Source: an uncultured Rhodospirillaceae bacterium
Lineage (GTDB): Bacteria > Pseudomonadota > Alphaproteobacteria > Dongiales > Dongiaceae
Assembly (NCBI GenBank): GCA_902826565.1
Contig: CADEFF010000002.1
Span: 62,001-126,000, forward strand
Length of the DNA: 64,000 nt
Reading direction: 5' to 3'
Positions 8,817 to 17,084 of the stretch are shown here, piece after piece. The notes beneath the pieces are model-generated. The model was not told where the DNA came from, made no database searches, and worked only from the letters and a program-made list of their open reading frames with translations. Each line of letters opens with the position of its first letter. Within the stretch, counting starts at the first letter, position 1. The position numbers and the translations under genes are program-made.

Positions 8817-9788
8817 TCAATAGCGGATATAGACGTCTGTCAGCAGATCGACCTTCGGATCCGGCATCGGCGATTTGCGGGCGAGCGCCACCGAACCCTC
8901 GATCAGCGTCTCGATCTCCGCATCGATCGCATCGAGATCGGCAGCCGTCAGCAGCGCCGCGCTCGTAACCCGCTTGCGGAACCCGGCGAGCGGGTCCTTC
9001 TCCGCCTTCAGCTTCGCCACCTCGCCTTTCGCGCGGTAGGTCTGCGCGTCGCCCTCGTGATGACCGTAGAAGCGGCCGAACTTGATCTCGAGGAGCGTGG
9101 GCCCCTCACCCCGCCGCGCCCGCTCGACCGCCTCGCCCGCCGCCTCATGGACGGCGAAGAAATCGAACCCGTCCACCTGGACGCCCGGCATGTTGAAAGC
9201 CGGCGCCCGACGCACGATGTCGCCGCCCGCGACGGACCATCCCGAGCCGGTCGATTCCGCATAGCCGTTGTTCTCGAAGACGAAGATCAGCGGCAGCTTC
9301 CAGACCGAGGCGAGGTTGAGGCTCTCGAAGGTCGTGCCCTGGTTCGAGCCGCCATCGCCCGTGAAGGTCACGGCGACCTTGCCGGTCTTCAGCGTCTTCG
9401 CCGCGAGCGCCGCTCCGCAGGCAAGCGGGGGGCCGCCGCCCACGATCGCGTTCGCCCCCATCATGCCCTTGGAGAGATCGGCGATGTGCATCGAGCCGCC
9501 CTTGCCGCCGCAAACGCCGTCGCGCCGTCCGAAGAGCTCCAGCATCATGCCTTCGACGTCGCAGCCCTTGGCGATGCAGTGGCCGTGACCGCGATGGGTG
9601 GAGATGATGCGGTCCTCGTCGTCGAGATGCGCGCAGACACCGACGGCGGACGCTTCCTCGCCCGCATAGAGATGCACGAAACCGGGAAGCTCGCCGGTCT
9701 CGAACAGGTCATGGACCTTGTCCTCGAAGGTCCGGATCGTCCGCATCTTGCGATAGGCTTCGAGCAACGCGGTTCGGCTGAGCTGCAT
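8817..9788 (-). CDS. acoA: Acetoin/2-oxoacid dehydrogenase E1 alpha subunit
   Basis: Thiamine-diphosphate E1 alpha subunit of about 323 residues. The cofactor motif GDGGSNQG is followed about 25 residues later by FENNGYAES; HRGHGH and GGKGGSMH, typical of AcoA/PdhA-type proteins, are also present. GAGGGG abuts an ATG at 9794 and lies six bases before the ATG at 9788, so 9788 is the likelier start; they differ by two residues. It is the promoter-proximal gene of the operon E1alpha-E1beta-E2-diol dehydratase. No dihydrolipoamide dehydrogenase gene is in the window, so E3 must come from elsewhere. Confidence 0.88.
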   Translation of the reverse strand: MQLSRTALLEAYRKMRTIRTFEDKVHDLFETGELPGFVHLYAGEEASAVGVCAHLDDEDRIISTHRGHGHCIAKGCDVEGMMLELFGRRDGVCGGKGGSMHIADLSKGMMGANAIVGGGPPLACGAALAAKTLKTGKVAVTFTGDGGSNQGTTFESLNLASVWKLPLIFVFENNGYAESTGSGWSVAGGDIVRRAPAFNMPGVQVDGFDFFAVHEAAGEAVERARRGEGPTLLEIKFGRFYGHHEGDAQTYRAKGEVAKLKAEKDPLAGFRKRVTSAALLTAADLDAIDAEIETLIEGSVALARKSPMPDPKVDLLTDVYIRY

Positions 9789-9900
9789 CTTCATCCCCTC
9801 GGGGGGGGCGCGCGCAACCGGCGCGTGCCCATTGCCACGATGTTTATATTCGGGACCCGGTCCAGCGAGATTTTTTTGCCCCGCGGTCTAGGTGCGTTTG

Positions 9901-9937
9901 CCCGTCCGTGGGCACGCAGGAAGCCGCCGCGGACGGG
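9901..9937 (-). terminator. Stem-loop after the M24 gene
   Basis: An 8-bp perfect inverted repeat (CCCGTCCG at 9901-9908, CGGACGGG at 9930-9937) with a 21-base loop begins 16 bases past the leftward M24 stop codon. No U-run follows on the transcribed strand, so termination would be weak or Rho-assisted. The T7 run at 9871-9877 is on the wrong side to serve this hairpin. It would separate the transporter/M24 operon from the aco operon. Confidence 0.35.
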
Positions 9938-9952
9938 TCGAGCGCCGCCGTC

Positions 9953-11143
9953 TCACCACCAGATCATCGGCGCCTTGGTGATCACTTCCGCACCTTTCTC
10001 CGTCACGATCAGGTTCTGCTCGAAACCCGCCGCACCCACGCCTGCGCGCCCCAGAAAGGCTTCGACGCCGAACACCATGTTCGGCTGGACGGTATCGGAC
10101 TCCTTGCACATCTGGGTGCCGATATAGGGGTCCTCCCAGAAGAGACCGAGGCAGTGACCATAGAGCGGCCATTGCGCCGAGGTCTGGTCCTCGCCGCCGC
10201 CGGCCTCCCTGGTCAGGCGCTCGCCGATCCTCGCGAGATCCATGACCTTCACCCCCGGCTTTATCGCGGCGATGACCTGCTCGACGATATTCGCCGTCGC
10301 CTCGATGAGGGACTTCTGGTCGGCATTGGGCCTGCTGCCGCAGACGGCCGTGCGGCCGGGATCGAGGTAATAGCCCTGATAGACGGGACCCAGCAGCCAG
10401 CTGCGCACGATATCGCCCTTCTCCGGCGCATCCGTGCTGTAGCCGGTCAGGGGCTGGCGCAGCCAGTAATCCAAGGTCTTGCCGTGATTGCAGGGCAGCA
10501 TGAGGAAGCCGCCGCCGCTTTTCATGATCTCGGTCGCCGCCTTCGCCGCCGCATCGCATTCGCGCTGGCCGCCGATGAGATTCTCCATGAAGGCCGTGAT
10601 GGCCCGCGTCGCCACCTCGCCGCCTTCGCGATAGCACTGGATCTCGCGCGGGCTCTTGATGCGGCGGACGGCCGCGACGAGATCCTCCTCCTCGACCCAT
10701 TCGATGCCCGGCGTCTGGGCAAAGAGCTGCTTCGCATATTTGTGGGGCAGAACGTCGCCGCCGACGAGAGCGACCCGCCCGCCGATCTTGCGCCGCTTCA
10801 GCGCCTCCGCCGTGCCCTTGATCGGATCGTAGTGATCCTCGATGCGGTCGATCGCGTAGAGGTCGGGCCGCCGGCCGGGCATATCGATATGGAGCTCGGG
10901 CTCTTTGCCCACTTCCATGATGAGCGCGCAGAAGGACCGCGCATTGAGCAGCGCATTGTCCGGCTCCTGGCCGGAGGCGCCGGAGTAGTAGTTGGTAAGA
11001 TAGAGCGTGTCCTGGCCGCGTTCGTGGAATCCGCCGCCGCGCCCCCAGATCACCGCCGCCGCATAGCCGCGACGGGCGAGCTCTTTCTCGACCTTGGCCC
11101 GACGGTCCTCATATTCGCCGATCGGGAAATAGCGCTCAGTCAT
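9953..11143 (-). CDS. M24-family (creatinase / Xaa-Pro peptidase fold) protein with an incomplete metal site
   Basis: A 396-residue pita-bread-fold protein with a creatinase N-terminal domain (about 1-150) and an M24 domain. Of the five usual metal ligands, the second Asp (YYLDPGRT), the His (YGHCLGL) and both Glu (FGVEAFLG and GFEQNLIVTE) are recognisable. The first Asp, expected 11 residues before the second, is Leu in RSWLLGPVYQGYYLD. Creatinase itself lacks the metal site, so a C-N hydrolase of a small nitrogen compound is as likely as a peptidase. It sits 49 bases downstream of the PotC-like permease and probably acts on the imported substrate. Confidence 0.8.
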   Translation of the reverse strand: MTERYFPIGEYEDRRAKVEKELARRGYAAAVIWGRGGGFHERGQDTLYLTNYYSGASGQEPDNALLNARSFCALIMEVGKEPELHIDMPGRRPDLYAIDRIEDHYDPIKGTAEALKRRKIGGRVALVGGDVLPHKYAKQLFAQTPGIEWVEEEDLVAAVRRIKSPREIQCYREGGEVATRAITAFMENLIGGQRECDAAAKAATEIMKSGGGFLMLPCNHGKTLDYWLRQPLTGYSTDAPEKGDIVRSWLLGPVYQGYYLDPGRTAVCGSRPNADQKSLIEATANIVEQVIAAIKPGVKVMDLARIGERLTREAGGGEDQTSAQWPLYGHCLGLFWEDPYIGTQMCKESDTVQPNMVFGVEAFLGRAGVGAAGFEQNLIVTEKGAEVITKAPMIWW

Positions 11144-11192
11144 TTGGTCATATCCCCTGATTGTCGTCGCAATTCCGTCGATGGCAACCCGC

Positions 11193-11984
11193 TCAACCGC
11201 GATAGCGCGTGACCACCATAGCGACGATAGAGAGCCCGACCGTCAAGCCCACGAGCAACGTTGCGATGGCATTGATCGTCGGATCCGTTTGCGTGCGGAT
11301 CATACCCCAAATGAAGGTCGGCAAGGTATTGCCGCCGGCGATCGTAAAGAAGGTGATGATGAAATCGTCCAGCGACAGCGCCATGGCGATGAGGGCGGCG
11401 CCGATGACGGTCGGCCGAATGAACGGCAACGTGACCGTGAAGAACGCCTTGAGCGGCGAAGCGCCGAGGTCGCGGGCGCTTTCGACCGTCGCATAGTTGA
11501 ACCCGACCATGCGGGCATAGACGATCAGGATCACGAAAGGCTGCGTGAAGACCAGGTGGCTGAGAATCACGGTGAAAAGGCTGAGTTGAAGGCCGACCTT
11601 CACGTAGAACACCATCAGCGCGATGCCCACCATGAGAGGCGGCACCATGACCGGCACGGAGAGCAGCATCATGCTCGGCCCCGCAATGCTTTCATGCAGC
11701 CGCGCGAGCGCCATCGCCGCCATTGTCCCGAACACCGTGGAGACGAAACCGACGGCGCCGGCGACGATCAGGCTGTTGGTGAGCGCGTCCCAGAAATAGA
11801 TGTTCTCGGTCAGCGCCACGTACCATTTGAGGGAGACACCCTGCATCGGGAACGTGGTCACCACCGTGTTGGCGAAGGAGAACAGCACTACCAGCGCCAG
11901 CGGCCCGAGCATGAAGACGAAGATCAATGCACCAAGGCCGCGCCAGAGCCATGCATAGAAGCGATTGGCGGAGATCGCTCTCAT
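11193..11984 (-). CDS. potC: PotC-like ABC permease (polyamine/opine/spermidine family)
   Basis: Inner-membrane permease of 263 residues with about six hydrophobic segments. The conserved cytoplasmic loop is ESARDLGASPLKAFF, followed by TLPFIRPTVIGAALIAMALS and DDFIITFFTIAGG, hallmarks of PotC-type subunits; the protein also carries LPTFIWGMIR. Its ATG overlaps the PotB stop by four bases. It is paralogous to the product of 21145-21921, with the same gene order around it. No ATPase gene accompanies it. Confidence 0.88.
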   Translation of the reverse strand: MRAISANRFYAWLWRGLGALIFVFMLGPLALVVLFSFANTVVTTFPMQGVSLKWYVALTENIYFWDALTNSLIVAGAVGFVSTVFGTMAAMALARLHESIAGPSMMLLSVPVMVPPLMVGIALMVFYVKVGLQLSLFTVILSHLVFTQPFVILIVYARMVGFNYATVESARDLGASPLKAFFTVTLPFIRPTVIGAALIAMALSLDDFIITFFTIAGGNTLPTFIWGMIRTQTDPTINAIATLLVGLTVGLSIVAMVVTRYRG

Positions 11985-12835
11985 TTGCGCCGCACCGTCG
12001 CAAGGAGCCGATTCGCGATCAGAAGGATCGCAACGCAGCCGAAGAGCGTCGAGAAGGACATGGCCGAGCCGAGCGGCCAATCGAAGCGGAAGCCGAAGAG
12101 GCTTTCGATATAGTTGCCGATCATCGTCGTGCTCGAACCGCCGACCAGGCGCGGCGTCACATAGTCGCCAGCGGCGATCAGAAAGGAAAAGGCGAAGGAC
12201 GCGAAGATGCCGGAGCGGCACTGCGGCAGGATGATGTAGAGGAAGGCTTCCCAGGGGCTCGAGCCGAGGTCGCGGGCGGCATCGATCGTGAGATCGTTGA
12301 CGCCGCGCAAGGCGCCATAGATCGGCAGGATCGCAAGCGGCAGCAGATAGTGGGTGAGCGTCACCACCATCGCGCCCGGATTGTAGATGAAGGCGGTAAT
12401 GGGCTGTTCGATCAGGCCAAGGTTGAGGAGCGTGGTGTTCAGGATTCCGTTGGTGCCCAGAATCGTCTTCCAGGCATAGACCTTGGCGAGATAGCCGCCG
12501 AACAGCGAGACGATCGCGCCGAACAGCAGGATGGTGCCGAACCGTCCCGCCTTGAAGCGCACGACATAGGCGAAGGCGAAGGCGAGAACGGTCGTCGCCG
12601 TCGCGATGATCCCGGCCATCAGAAAAGTGTAGGCGCCAACCTCGAGATACTCCTCATAGGTGCGGAGATAGTTGTCGAGCGTGAAGGTCGGCTCCAGATC
12701 GAACAGGCTGACCCGCCAGAAGCTGACCACGAAAAAGAAGAGCGTGGGCGCCAGGAACACCCCGACGAACACCGCGAGCGAGGGAACGAGCAGCAGGCTG
12801 CGGCTGCGGCCGAACGCCGCCAGCCAGAGGATCAT
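11981..12835 (-). CDS. potB: PotB-like ABC permease
   Basis: First permease of the importer, about 284 residues from ATG 12835. It has a membrane segment near the N terminus, the loop DAARDLGSSPWEAFLYIILP, and GDYVTPRLVGGSS, typical of PotB-type subunits. AGGGG lies a few bases upstream of ATG 12835; a longer in-frame reading to 12883 would start inside a strong inverted repeat, so the shorter start is preferred. It couples to the PotC gene by a 4-base overlap. Confidence 0.88.
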   Translation of the reverse strand: MILWLAAFGRSRSLLLVPSLAVFVGVFLAPTLFFFVVSFWRVSLFDLEPTFTLDNYLRTYEEYLEVGAYTFLMAGIIATATTVLAFAFAYVVRFKAGRFGTILLFGAIVSLFGGYLAKVYAWKTILGTNGILNTTLLNLGLIEQPITAFIYNPGAMVVTLTHYLLPLAILPIYGALRGVNDLTIDAARDLGSSPWEAFLYIILPQCRSGIFASFAFSFLIAAGDYVTPRLVGGSSTTMIGNYIESLFGFRFDWPLGSAMSFSTLFGCVAILLIANRLLATVRRK

Positions 12836-12860
12836 CGGGCGGCCCCTGCGACGACAGAGG

Positions 12861-12894
12861 GCGCGGCGCGCGCGATCCGGCATGCGCGCCGCGC
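12861..12894 (-). promoter_or_regulatory. Intercistronic stem-loop between binding-protein and permease genes
   Basis: An 11-bp perfect inverted repeat (12861-12871 with 12884-12894, loop 12 bases) lies 15 bases past the stop of the binding-protein gene and before the PotB start. Its position suits an attenuator or an mRNA 3'-end stabiliser giving more binding protein than permease. No U-tract follows, so it is not a complete intrinsic terminator. Confidence 0.5.
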
Positions 12895-12908
12895 GGGGAG
12901 CCTTGTCC

Positions 12909-14066
12909 TCATGCCTTCAGGAACCGTTCGTATCCTTCGAGCCACTGGTTGTAGGTCGCATGCTTCCCGTCGTCCTCGAACGGCGGCAAGGGGATGAGCG
13001 GCGCATGGGCGTTGAACGAGGCCATGTCGCCATAGGGGTAGATGGCGGCGGAGGCCGGCGCCATCAAAGGAACGGCCGAGGGATTGACGGCACCGCAGAA
13101 GATCTGGTCGCCGACCACGACCTGCGCCTCGGTGCCGATGGCGTGGTTCAGCAACCCATAGGTTTCATCGAGATAGGGCGCGTCCTTGGGAATGCAGAGC
13201 GTATCCATCCAGCCGTAGGATTTCTCGCTCGGGTATATCCAGTCGAGCTCGACGCCCTTCTCGCGCGCCCAGGAGGCCATCGGCTCCCAGCCCTGTGCTG
13301 CGATCTGGACCTCGCCGCGGATCAGCGCATCTAGCCCCTCGCCATAGCTCATGGCGAGCATACGCGCATGCTCCTTCTTGATCTTGATCATGTAGGCGAT
13401 GGTGTCGTCGAGCTGCTTCGGCGTGATCATGGTCGCGACATCGACGCCGGTCACCGTGTAGACCCAGTGGAACATGGTCGAGGTCGTGTCGTGGATGAGG
13501 CAGAACTGGTTCTTGTACTCGGGCTTCTCGAGGTCTGCCCAGTTCTGCGGCACCGGAAGCGCGGTGTCCTTGCGATAGACCAGCGGCAGCCCGCCCCAGA
13601 GATAGGGAACGAGGTACCGCTCGCCCTTGTAAAGATTGCCTTCGAAACTCTGCCAGAACGGATCCAGTTGCTGGAAATTCGACAACCTGTCCTTGTCGAT
13701 TTCCTGCAGCACGCCCGATTCCTGGAAGAGCGATACATAGTTCCAGGTCGGCATCACCAGGCCCATGGTGCCGAGCCCGCCGCCGCGAAGCTTGGTCAGG
13801 ATCGATTCGATGCTCGAGGCGAAGGTGCCTTCGAGCTCGATCTGGTTGTCCTGGATGTAGGACCCGGCGCGTAGCGGATAGCCATACTCCTCCCAGCCCA
13901 TCCATCCGATGGTCGCGGCGGCGTGCGCCTCGCGTCCGCTCAGACCAACCGCCGTCAAGCACGCCGTCGCCGCCGCTCCCTGCAGAAATCTGCGACGCGG
14001 CAGGCCAGCTTCCGTCGACCTCATCAACGAACGAAGAAGCCTTTCCGAATGGCTCGAAGGAATCAT
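12909..14066 (-). CDS. potD: Periplasmic substrate-binding protein, PotD-like, Tat signal
   Basis: Extracytoplasmic binding protein of 385 residues. The N terminus carries a twin-arginine type signal (LPRRRFLQGAAATACL) and a cleavage-like region at REAHAAA. The mature part follows the spermidine/putrescine-binding pattern, including IGWMGWEEYG, VYTVTGVDVA and MASWAREKGVELDWIYP. It is first in the operon binding protein-PotB-PotC-M24. The ligand is unknown. The paralogue at 22912-24087 has the same organisation, so the two importers may take related compounds. Confidence 0.85.
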   Translation of the reverse strand: MIPSSHSERLLRSLMRSTEAGLPRRRFLQGAAATACLTAVGLSGREAHAAATIGWMGWEEYGYPLRAGSYIQDNQIELEGTFASSIESILTKLRGGGLGTMGLVMPTWNYVSLFQESGVLQEIDKDRLSNFQQLDPFWQSFEGNLYKGERYLVPYLWGGLPLVYRKDTALPVPQNWADLEKPEYKNQFCLIHDTTSTMFHWVYTVTGVDVATMITPKQLDDTIAYMIKIKKEHARMLAMSYGEGLDALIRGEVQIAAQGWEPMASWAREKGVELDWIYPSEKSYGWMDTLCIPKDAPYLDETYGLLNHAIGTEAQVVVGDQIFCGAVNPSAVPLMAPASAAIYPYGDMASFNAHAPLIPLPPFEDDGKHATYNQWLEGYERFLKA

Positions 14067-14431
14067 GGTGGGTTGCCTCCGTTAGATGATCGTTTCGCTC
14101 CCTTGGTCTTCGTTATTCTCGTTCTCGAGCCTGCCGCTTCGAACGCCGCAGGTCGATGCCGGCGCACGCAGGCGCCGACAGCGGAAAGCATGAAGCAATC
14201 GCCTGCGGCAGGCAATCGACTCTGCCGGGTCGACCGCGACGTCGTGAGAGTGCCGCAAGAATTACTTACCGCGGCATTTAGATGCGTTTGCCCGGATGCT
14301 CGCGGGCGGCAGTCGGTCGCTTGATCGATTGGCGCAGATGTCGAGGCTGTCTATTATCCGCGGCTCGCAGGGCCGTCACTGCCCGGATGCGGTGCGGTCG
14401 ATCCATCGCCTAATAGGGAAACAAGCCAACC
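14067..14431 (+). other. Divergent intergenic region, 365 bases
   Basis: Gap between the leftward binding-protein gene and a rightward short-chain dehydrogenase gene; it should hold both promoters. Two dyads are visible: GCCTG-CGG-CAGGC at 14201-14213, and 6-bp arms TGCCGC (14251-14256) and GCGGCA (14271-14276) around an AT-richer 14-base centre. Either could be an operator. No coding sequence is evident and no promoter could be assigned confidently. Confidence 0.4.
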
Positions 14432-15187
14432 ATGTTGAACGGGAAAATTGTCCTAGTGACTGGCGCCACCTCCGGCATCGGGGCCGCCACCGCCCGCCGG
14501 GTCGCGAAGGCGGGCGCCACCGTGGCGCTGCTCGGCCGCGACGAGGCGCGCGGGAAGGCGCTCGAGAAGGAATTGGGCGCCGGCAAGTCCGCCTTCTTCT
14601 CCGTCGAGGTCACGGATTTCGCCTCCTGCGAGAAGGCCGTCGCGGCCGTCGTCAAGCGCTTCGGGCGCATCGACGCGCTGGTGAACGGCGCCGGCGTGTT
14701 CTTCTACGGCACCGCCATCGACCAGCAGCTCGATCATTGGCGTACGACAATGTCGGTGAATGTGGACGGCGTTTTCCATATGAGCCGGGCGGCGCTGCCC
14801 GGCATGATCGCCCAGGGCAAGGGCAATATCGTGAATGTCGCCTCCGACTGGGGGCTCGTCGGTGGGACACGCGCCTTTGCCTATTGCGCGAGCAAGGGTG
14901 CCGTCGTGCAGATGACCCGCTGCATGGCCCTCGACCACATCAAGCAGGGCATCCGCGTGAACGTGGTGTGCCCGGGCGAGACCAACACGCCGATGCTGAT
15001 GGAAGAATATGCCGCCCGCGGCCTTTCCGCGGCCGAAGGGTTCAAGGAAAGCGGCAACAACACGCCCATCGGTCGGGTCTGCCAGCCGGAGGAGGTGGCG
15101 GAAGCCATCCTGTTCCTGCTGTCCGACGCGTCGGGCTACATCAACGGCGCGGCCCTGCCGATCGACGGCGGCAACACCGCCGCCTGA
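14432..15187 (+). CDS. Short-chain dehydrogenase/reductase
   Basis: Classical SDR of 251 residues. It has TGATSGIG at residues 10-17 for NAD(P), NGAG at 85-88 in place of the usual NNAG, and the S138, Y151, K155 triad (YCASK). The C terminus has the usual INGAALPIDGG. R36 and D37 follow beta-2 (LLGRDEAR), slightly favouring NADP. It is divergent from the transporter operon and convergent with the NitT-type ATPase gene. The alcohol or ketone substrate cannot be assigned. Confidence 0.88.
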   Translation: MLNGKIVLVTGATSGIGAATARRVAKAGATVALLGRDEARGKALEKELGAGKSAFFSVEVTDFASCEKAVAAVVKRFGRIDALVNGAGVFFYGTAIDQQLDHWRTTMSVNVDGVFHMSRAALPGMIAQGKGNIVNVASDWGLVGGTRAFAYCASKGAVVQMTRCMALDHIKQGIRVNVVCPGETNTPMLMEEYAARGLSAAEGFKESGNNTPIGRVCQPEEVAEAILFLLSDASGYINGAALPIDGGNTAA

Positions 15188-15274
15188 GGCGGAAAGGGGC
15201 ATGAGCGGCCTCGGCCGGGACCGGGCGGGCGCGGGAAGGACACCCCGCGCGAGCCACGCATCGGCGATCCCGAC

Positions 15275-16123
15275 TCAGCGCCGCCGGGCCGCGACCCGGA
15301 GCATCTCTTCCTCGGTCCGCCGGGCCTGGGTCCGGATCACCGCCTGGATACGGTTGCGGAGATGGAGGAACTGCTCGGAGTCCTTGACCTTCAGGTCGCG
15401 CTTGGCCGGCAGGGTCTCGCTGACGCGAATCTCCTCGATGATGGTGGCCGGGCGCGCGCTGAAGATGAACACGCGTTCCGCGAGAAACACGGCCTCATCC
15501 ACGTCATGCGTCACGAAGACGATGGTCTTGCGTTCCCGCTCGCGGATATCGAGGAGCTGGACCTGCAGGAACTCCCGGTTCTGCGCATCGAGCGCGCCGA
15601 AGGGTTCGTCCATCAGAAGGATGTCCGGATCGGCCGCCAACGTGCGCGCGAGCGCCAGACGCTGCCGCATTCCGCCGGAGATCTTGTTCACGTAGAAGGA
15701 CTCGAACCCGACCAGCCCGACCAGGTCCACATAATGGCGGGCGATCTCGTCCTTCTCCCTTGCGGAAAGCCCATCGCGGAAGCGGAGCCCGAACTTCACG
15801 TTGTCGAGCACGTTGAGCCAGGGGAAAGAGGAATAGGACTGGAACACCACGCCCTTGCGCCGGTCCGGTCCCTTGACCGCCTCGCCGCCGAGCATCACCG
15901 TTCCGCTGGTCGGCTGGTCGAGCCCGCCCACGATGCGCATCAGGGTCGTCTTGCCGCAGCCCGACGGGCCGACGAAGACGGCGAGTTCCCCCTTCTCGAT
16001 GGTCATCGAGACATCGTCGATCACCTGCATGCCCGCATGCCGGTCGGCGCCGCCGAACCACTTGCTCACATGGTCGATCCGCAGGAAGTTCGCGTCGTCC
16101 GTGCTCGCCTCATGCTGCGTCAT
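15275..16123 (-). CDS. ssuB: NitT/TauT-type ABC transporter ATPase
   Basis: ATP-binding subunit of 282 residues in the nitrate/sulfonate/bicarbonate family. Walker A is GPSGCGKTT near residue 54, Q-loop VVFQSYSSFPWLNV, signature ISGGMRQR, Walker B ILLMDEPFGALD and H-loop VTHDVDEAVFLAER. It is the last gene of a complete importer operon (binding protein, permease, ATPase). Sulfonates, taurine, nitrate and pyrimidine precursors are all transported by this family, so the gene symbol marks the family only. Confidence 0.88.
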   Translation of the reverse strand: MTQHEASTDDANFLRIDHVSKWFGGADRHAGMQVIDDVSMTIEKGELAVFVGPSGCGKTTLMRIVGGLDQPTSGTVMLGGEAVKGPDRRKGVVFQSYSSFPWLNVLDNVKFGLRFRDGLSAREKDEIARHYVDLVGLVGFESFYVNKISGGMRQRLALARTLAADPDILLMDEPFGALDAQNREFLQVQLLDIRERERKTIVFVTHDVDEAVFLAERVFIFSARPATIIEEIRVSETLPAKRDLKVKDSEQFLHLRNRIQAVIRTQARRTEEEMLRVAARRR

Positions 16124-16175
16124 TCGCCGCCACCTTCGCTTTCGATCCCGTTCATGCCGCAGCCCCTCGCCCGCC

Positions 16176-16991
16176 TTACCGCAGATAGGGGAAGAGCTTC
16201 TTGCTGGCGAGCCGAATGAGCTGGTCGCTCAGCAGGCCGATGAGGCCGATGGTGAGCACGCCCGCCATGACCTCCGGCGTCTTGCCGAAGCGTCGCGAGG
16301 CCCAGATCACCTGACCGATCCCCTCGTTCGAGGCGACGATCTCGGCCAGGATCACATAGCTCCAGCACCAGCCGAGCGTGATGCGGAGATTGTCCACCAT
16401 GGTCGGCAGGATGCTGCGCAGGATCACCAGGCCCAGCACGTGACGCTGCTTGGCACCGAGCGTGTAGGCCGTCTCGACATATTCCTGCGGCACGCGCTTC
16501 GCGTCGTCGGCGATCAGGAGAACGAGCTGGAAGAAGGTACCCATCCAGAGCAGCGCGATCTTCGAGCCCTCGCCGATCCCAAGCCAGATAACCGTGAGCG
16601 GCACGAGCGCCGGGACCGGCAAATAGCGGATGAGATCGATGACCGGCTCGCCCAGCGCACCGAAGACACGGTAGCTGCCCATCAGGATTCCGATCGGAAT
16701 GGCCATGACCGCCGCGATCGCGAAGGCGATCGCGACCCGGACCACGCTGATATAGATGTCCGCGGCGAAGTTGAAGTCGACGAACAGGCTGTAGAGCGCC
16801 TCGCCGATCGAGAGCAGCGAGGGCATGTATTGCGGCTTGATCGAGCTCGTGGCCACCACGATCGCCCAGACCGCCAGCAGGAAAACGAAGGCGAGAACGC
16901 CGAGTCCGATTTCGGTCGGACGGCTCAGCCGGGAGCGCAGTGTGAAGAGTCGCTTCCACAGGCCGGGTTCGCCGCCGGGATTGCGGGACAT
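16176..16991 (-). CDS. ssuC: NitT/TauT-type ABC permease
   Basis: Permease of about 271 residues with six hydrophobic segments and the loop ETAYTLGAKQRHVLGLVILR followed by SILPTMVDNLRI, the SsuC/TauC pattern. GGAAGGA six bases before ATG 16991 selects this start over upstream in-frame ATGs at 16997 and 17030. It follows the binding-protein gene, with a strong stem-loop in the gap, and precedes the ATPase gene. Confidence 0.87.
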   Translation of the reverse strand: MSRNPGGEPGLWKRLFTLRSRLSRPTEIGLGVLAFVFLLAVWAIVVATSSIKPQYMPSLLSIGEALYSLFVDFNFAADIYISVVRVAIAFAIAAVMAIPIGILMGSYRVFGALGEPVIDLIRYLPVPALVPLTVIWLGIGEGSKIALLWMGTFFQLVLLIADDAKRVPQEYVETAYTLGAKQRHVLGLVILRSILPTMVDNLRITLGWCWSYVILAEIVASNEGIGQVIWASRRFGKTPEVMAGVLTIGLIGLLSDQLIRLASKKLFPYLR

Positions 16992-17037
16992 CAGCATTCC
17001 TTCCGATCGGGCAAGAAAGTCATTCTGCACAAACGAA

Positions 17038-17069
17038 CCGGGAGGGCACGCCGGAGCGCGCCCTCCCGG
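17038..17069 (-). promoter_or_regulatory. Intercistronic stem-loop after the NitT-type binding-protein gene
   Basis: A 10-bp perfect inverted repeat (17038-17047, CCGGGAGGGC, with 17060-17069) and a 12-base loop starts 15 bases past the binding-protein stop and ends before the permease start. Placement suggests attenuation or 3'-end protection, lowering permease and ATPase relative to binding protein. There is no U-tract. Confidence 0.5.
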
Positions 17070-17084
17070 GTGATCGACCCCTGC

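Noticed and set aside
9795-9850. Sigma-54-like promoter before the aco operon
   Set aside because: On the minus strand GGCACG and TTGC are present, but the GG-to-GC spacing is two bases too long for a -24/-12 promoter, and no AcoR-type activator gene is nearby.
9871-9877. T7 run as a rightward intrinsic terminator
   Set aside because: No stable stem immediately precedes it and no rightward gene ends there; it lies in the aco promoter gap.
9789-9952. Cobalamin riboswitch before the B12-dependent operon
   Set aside because: No B12-box-like GCCACTG or supporting stems were seen; the leader is also short.
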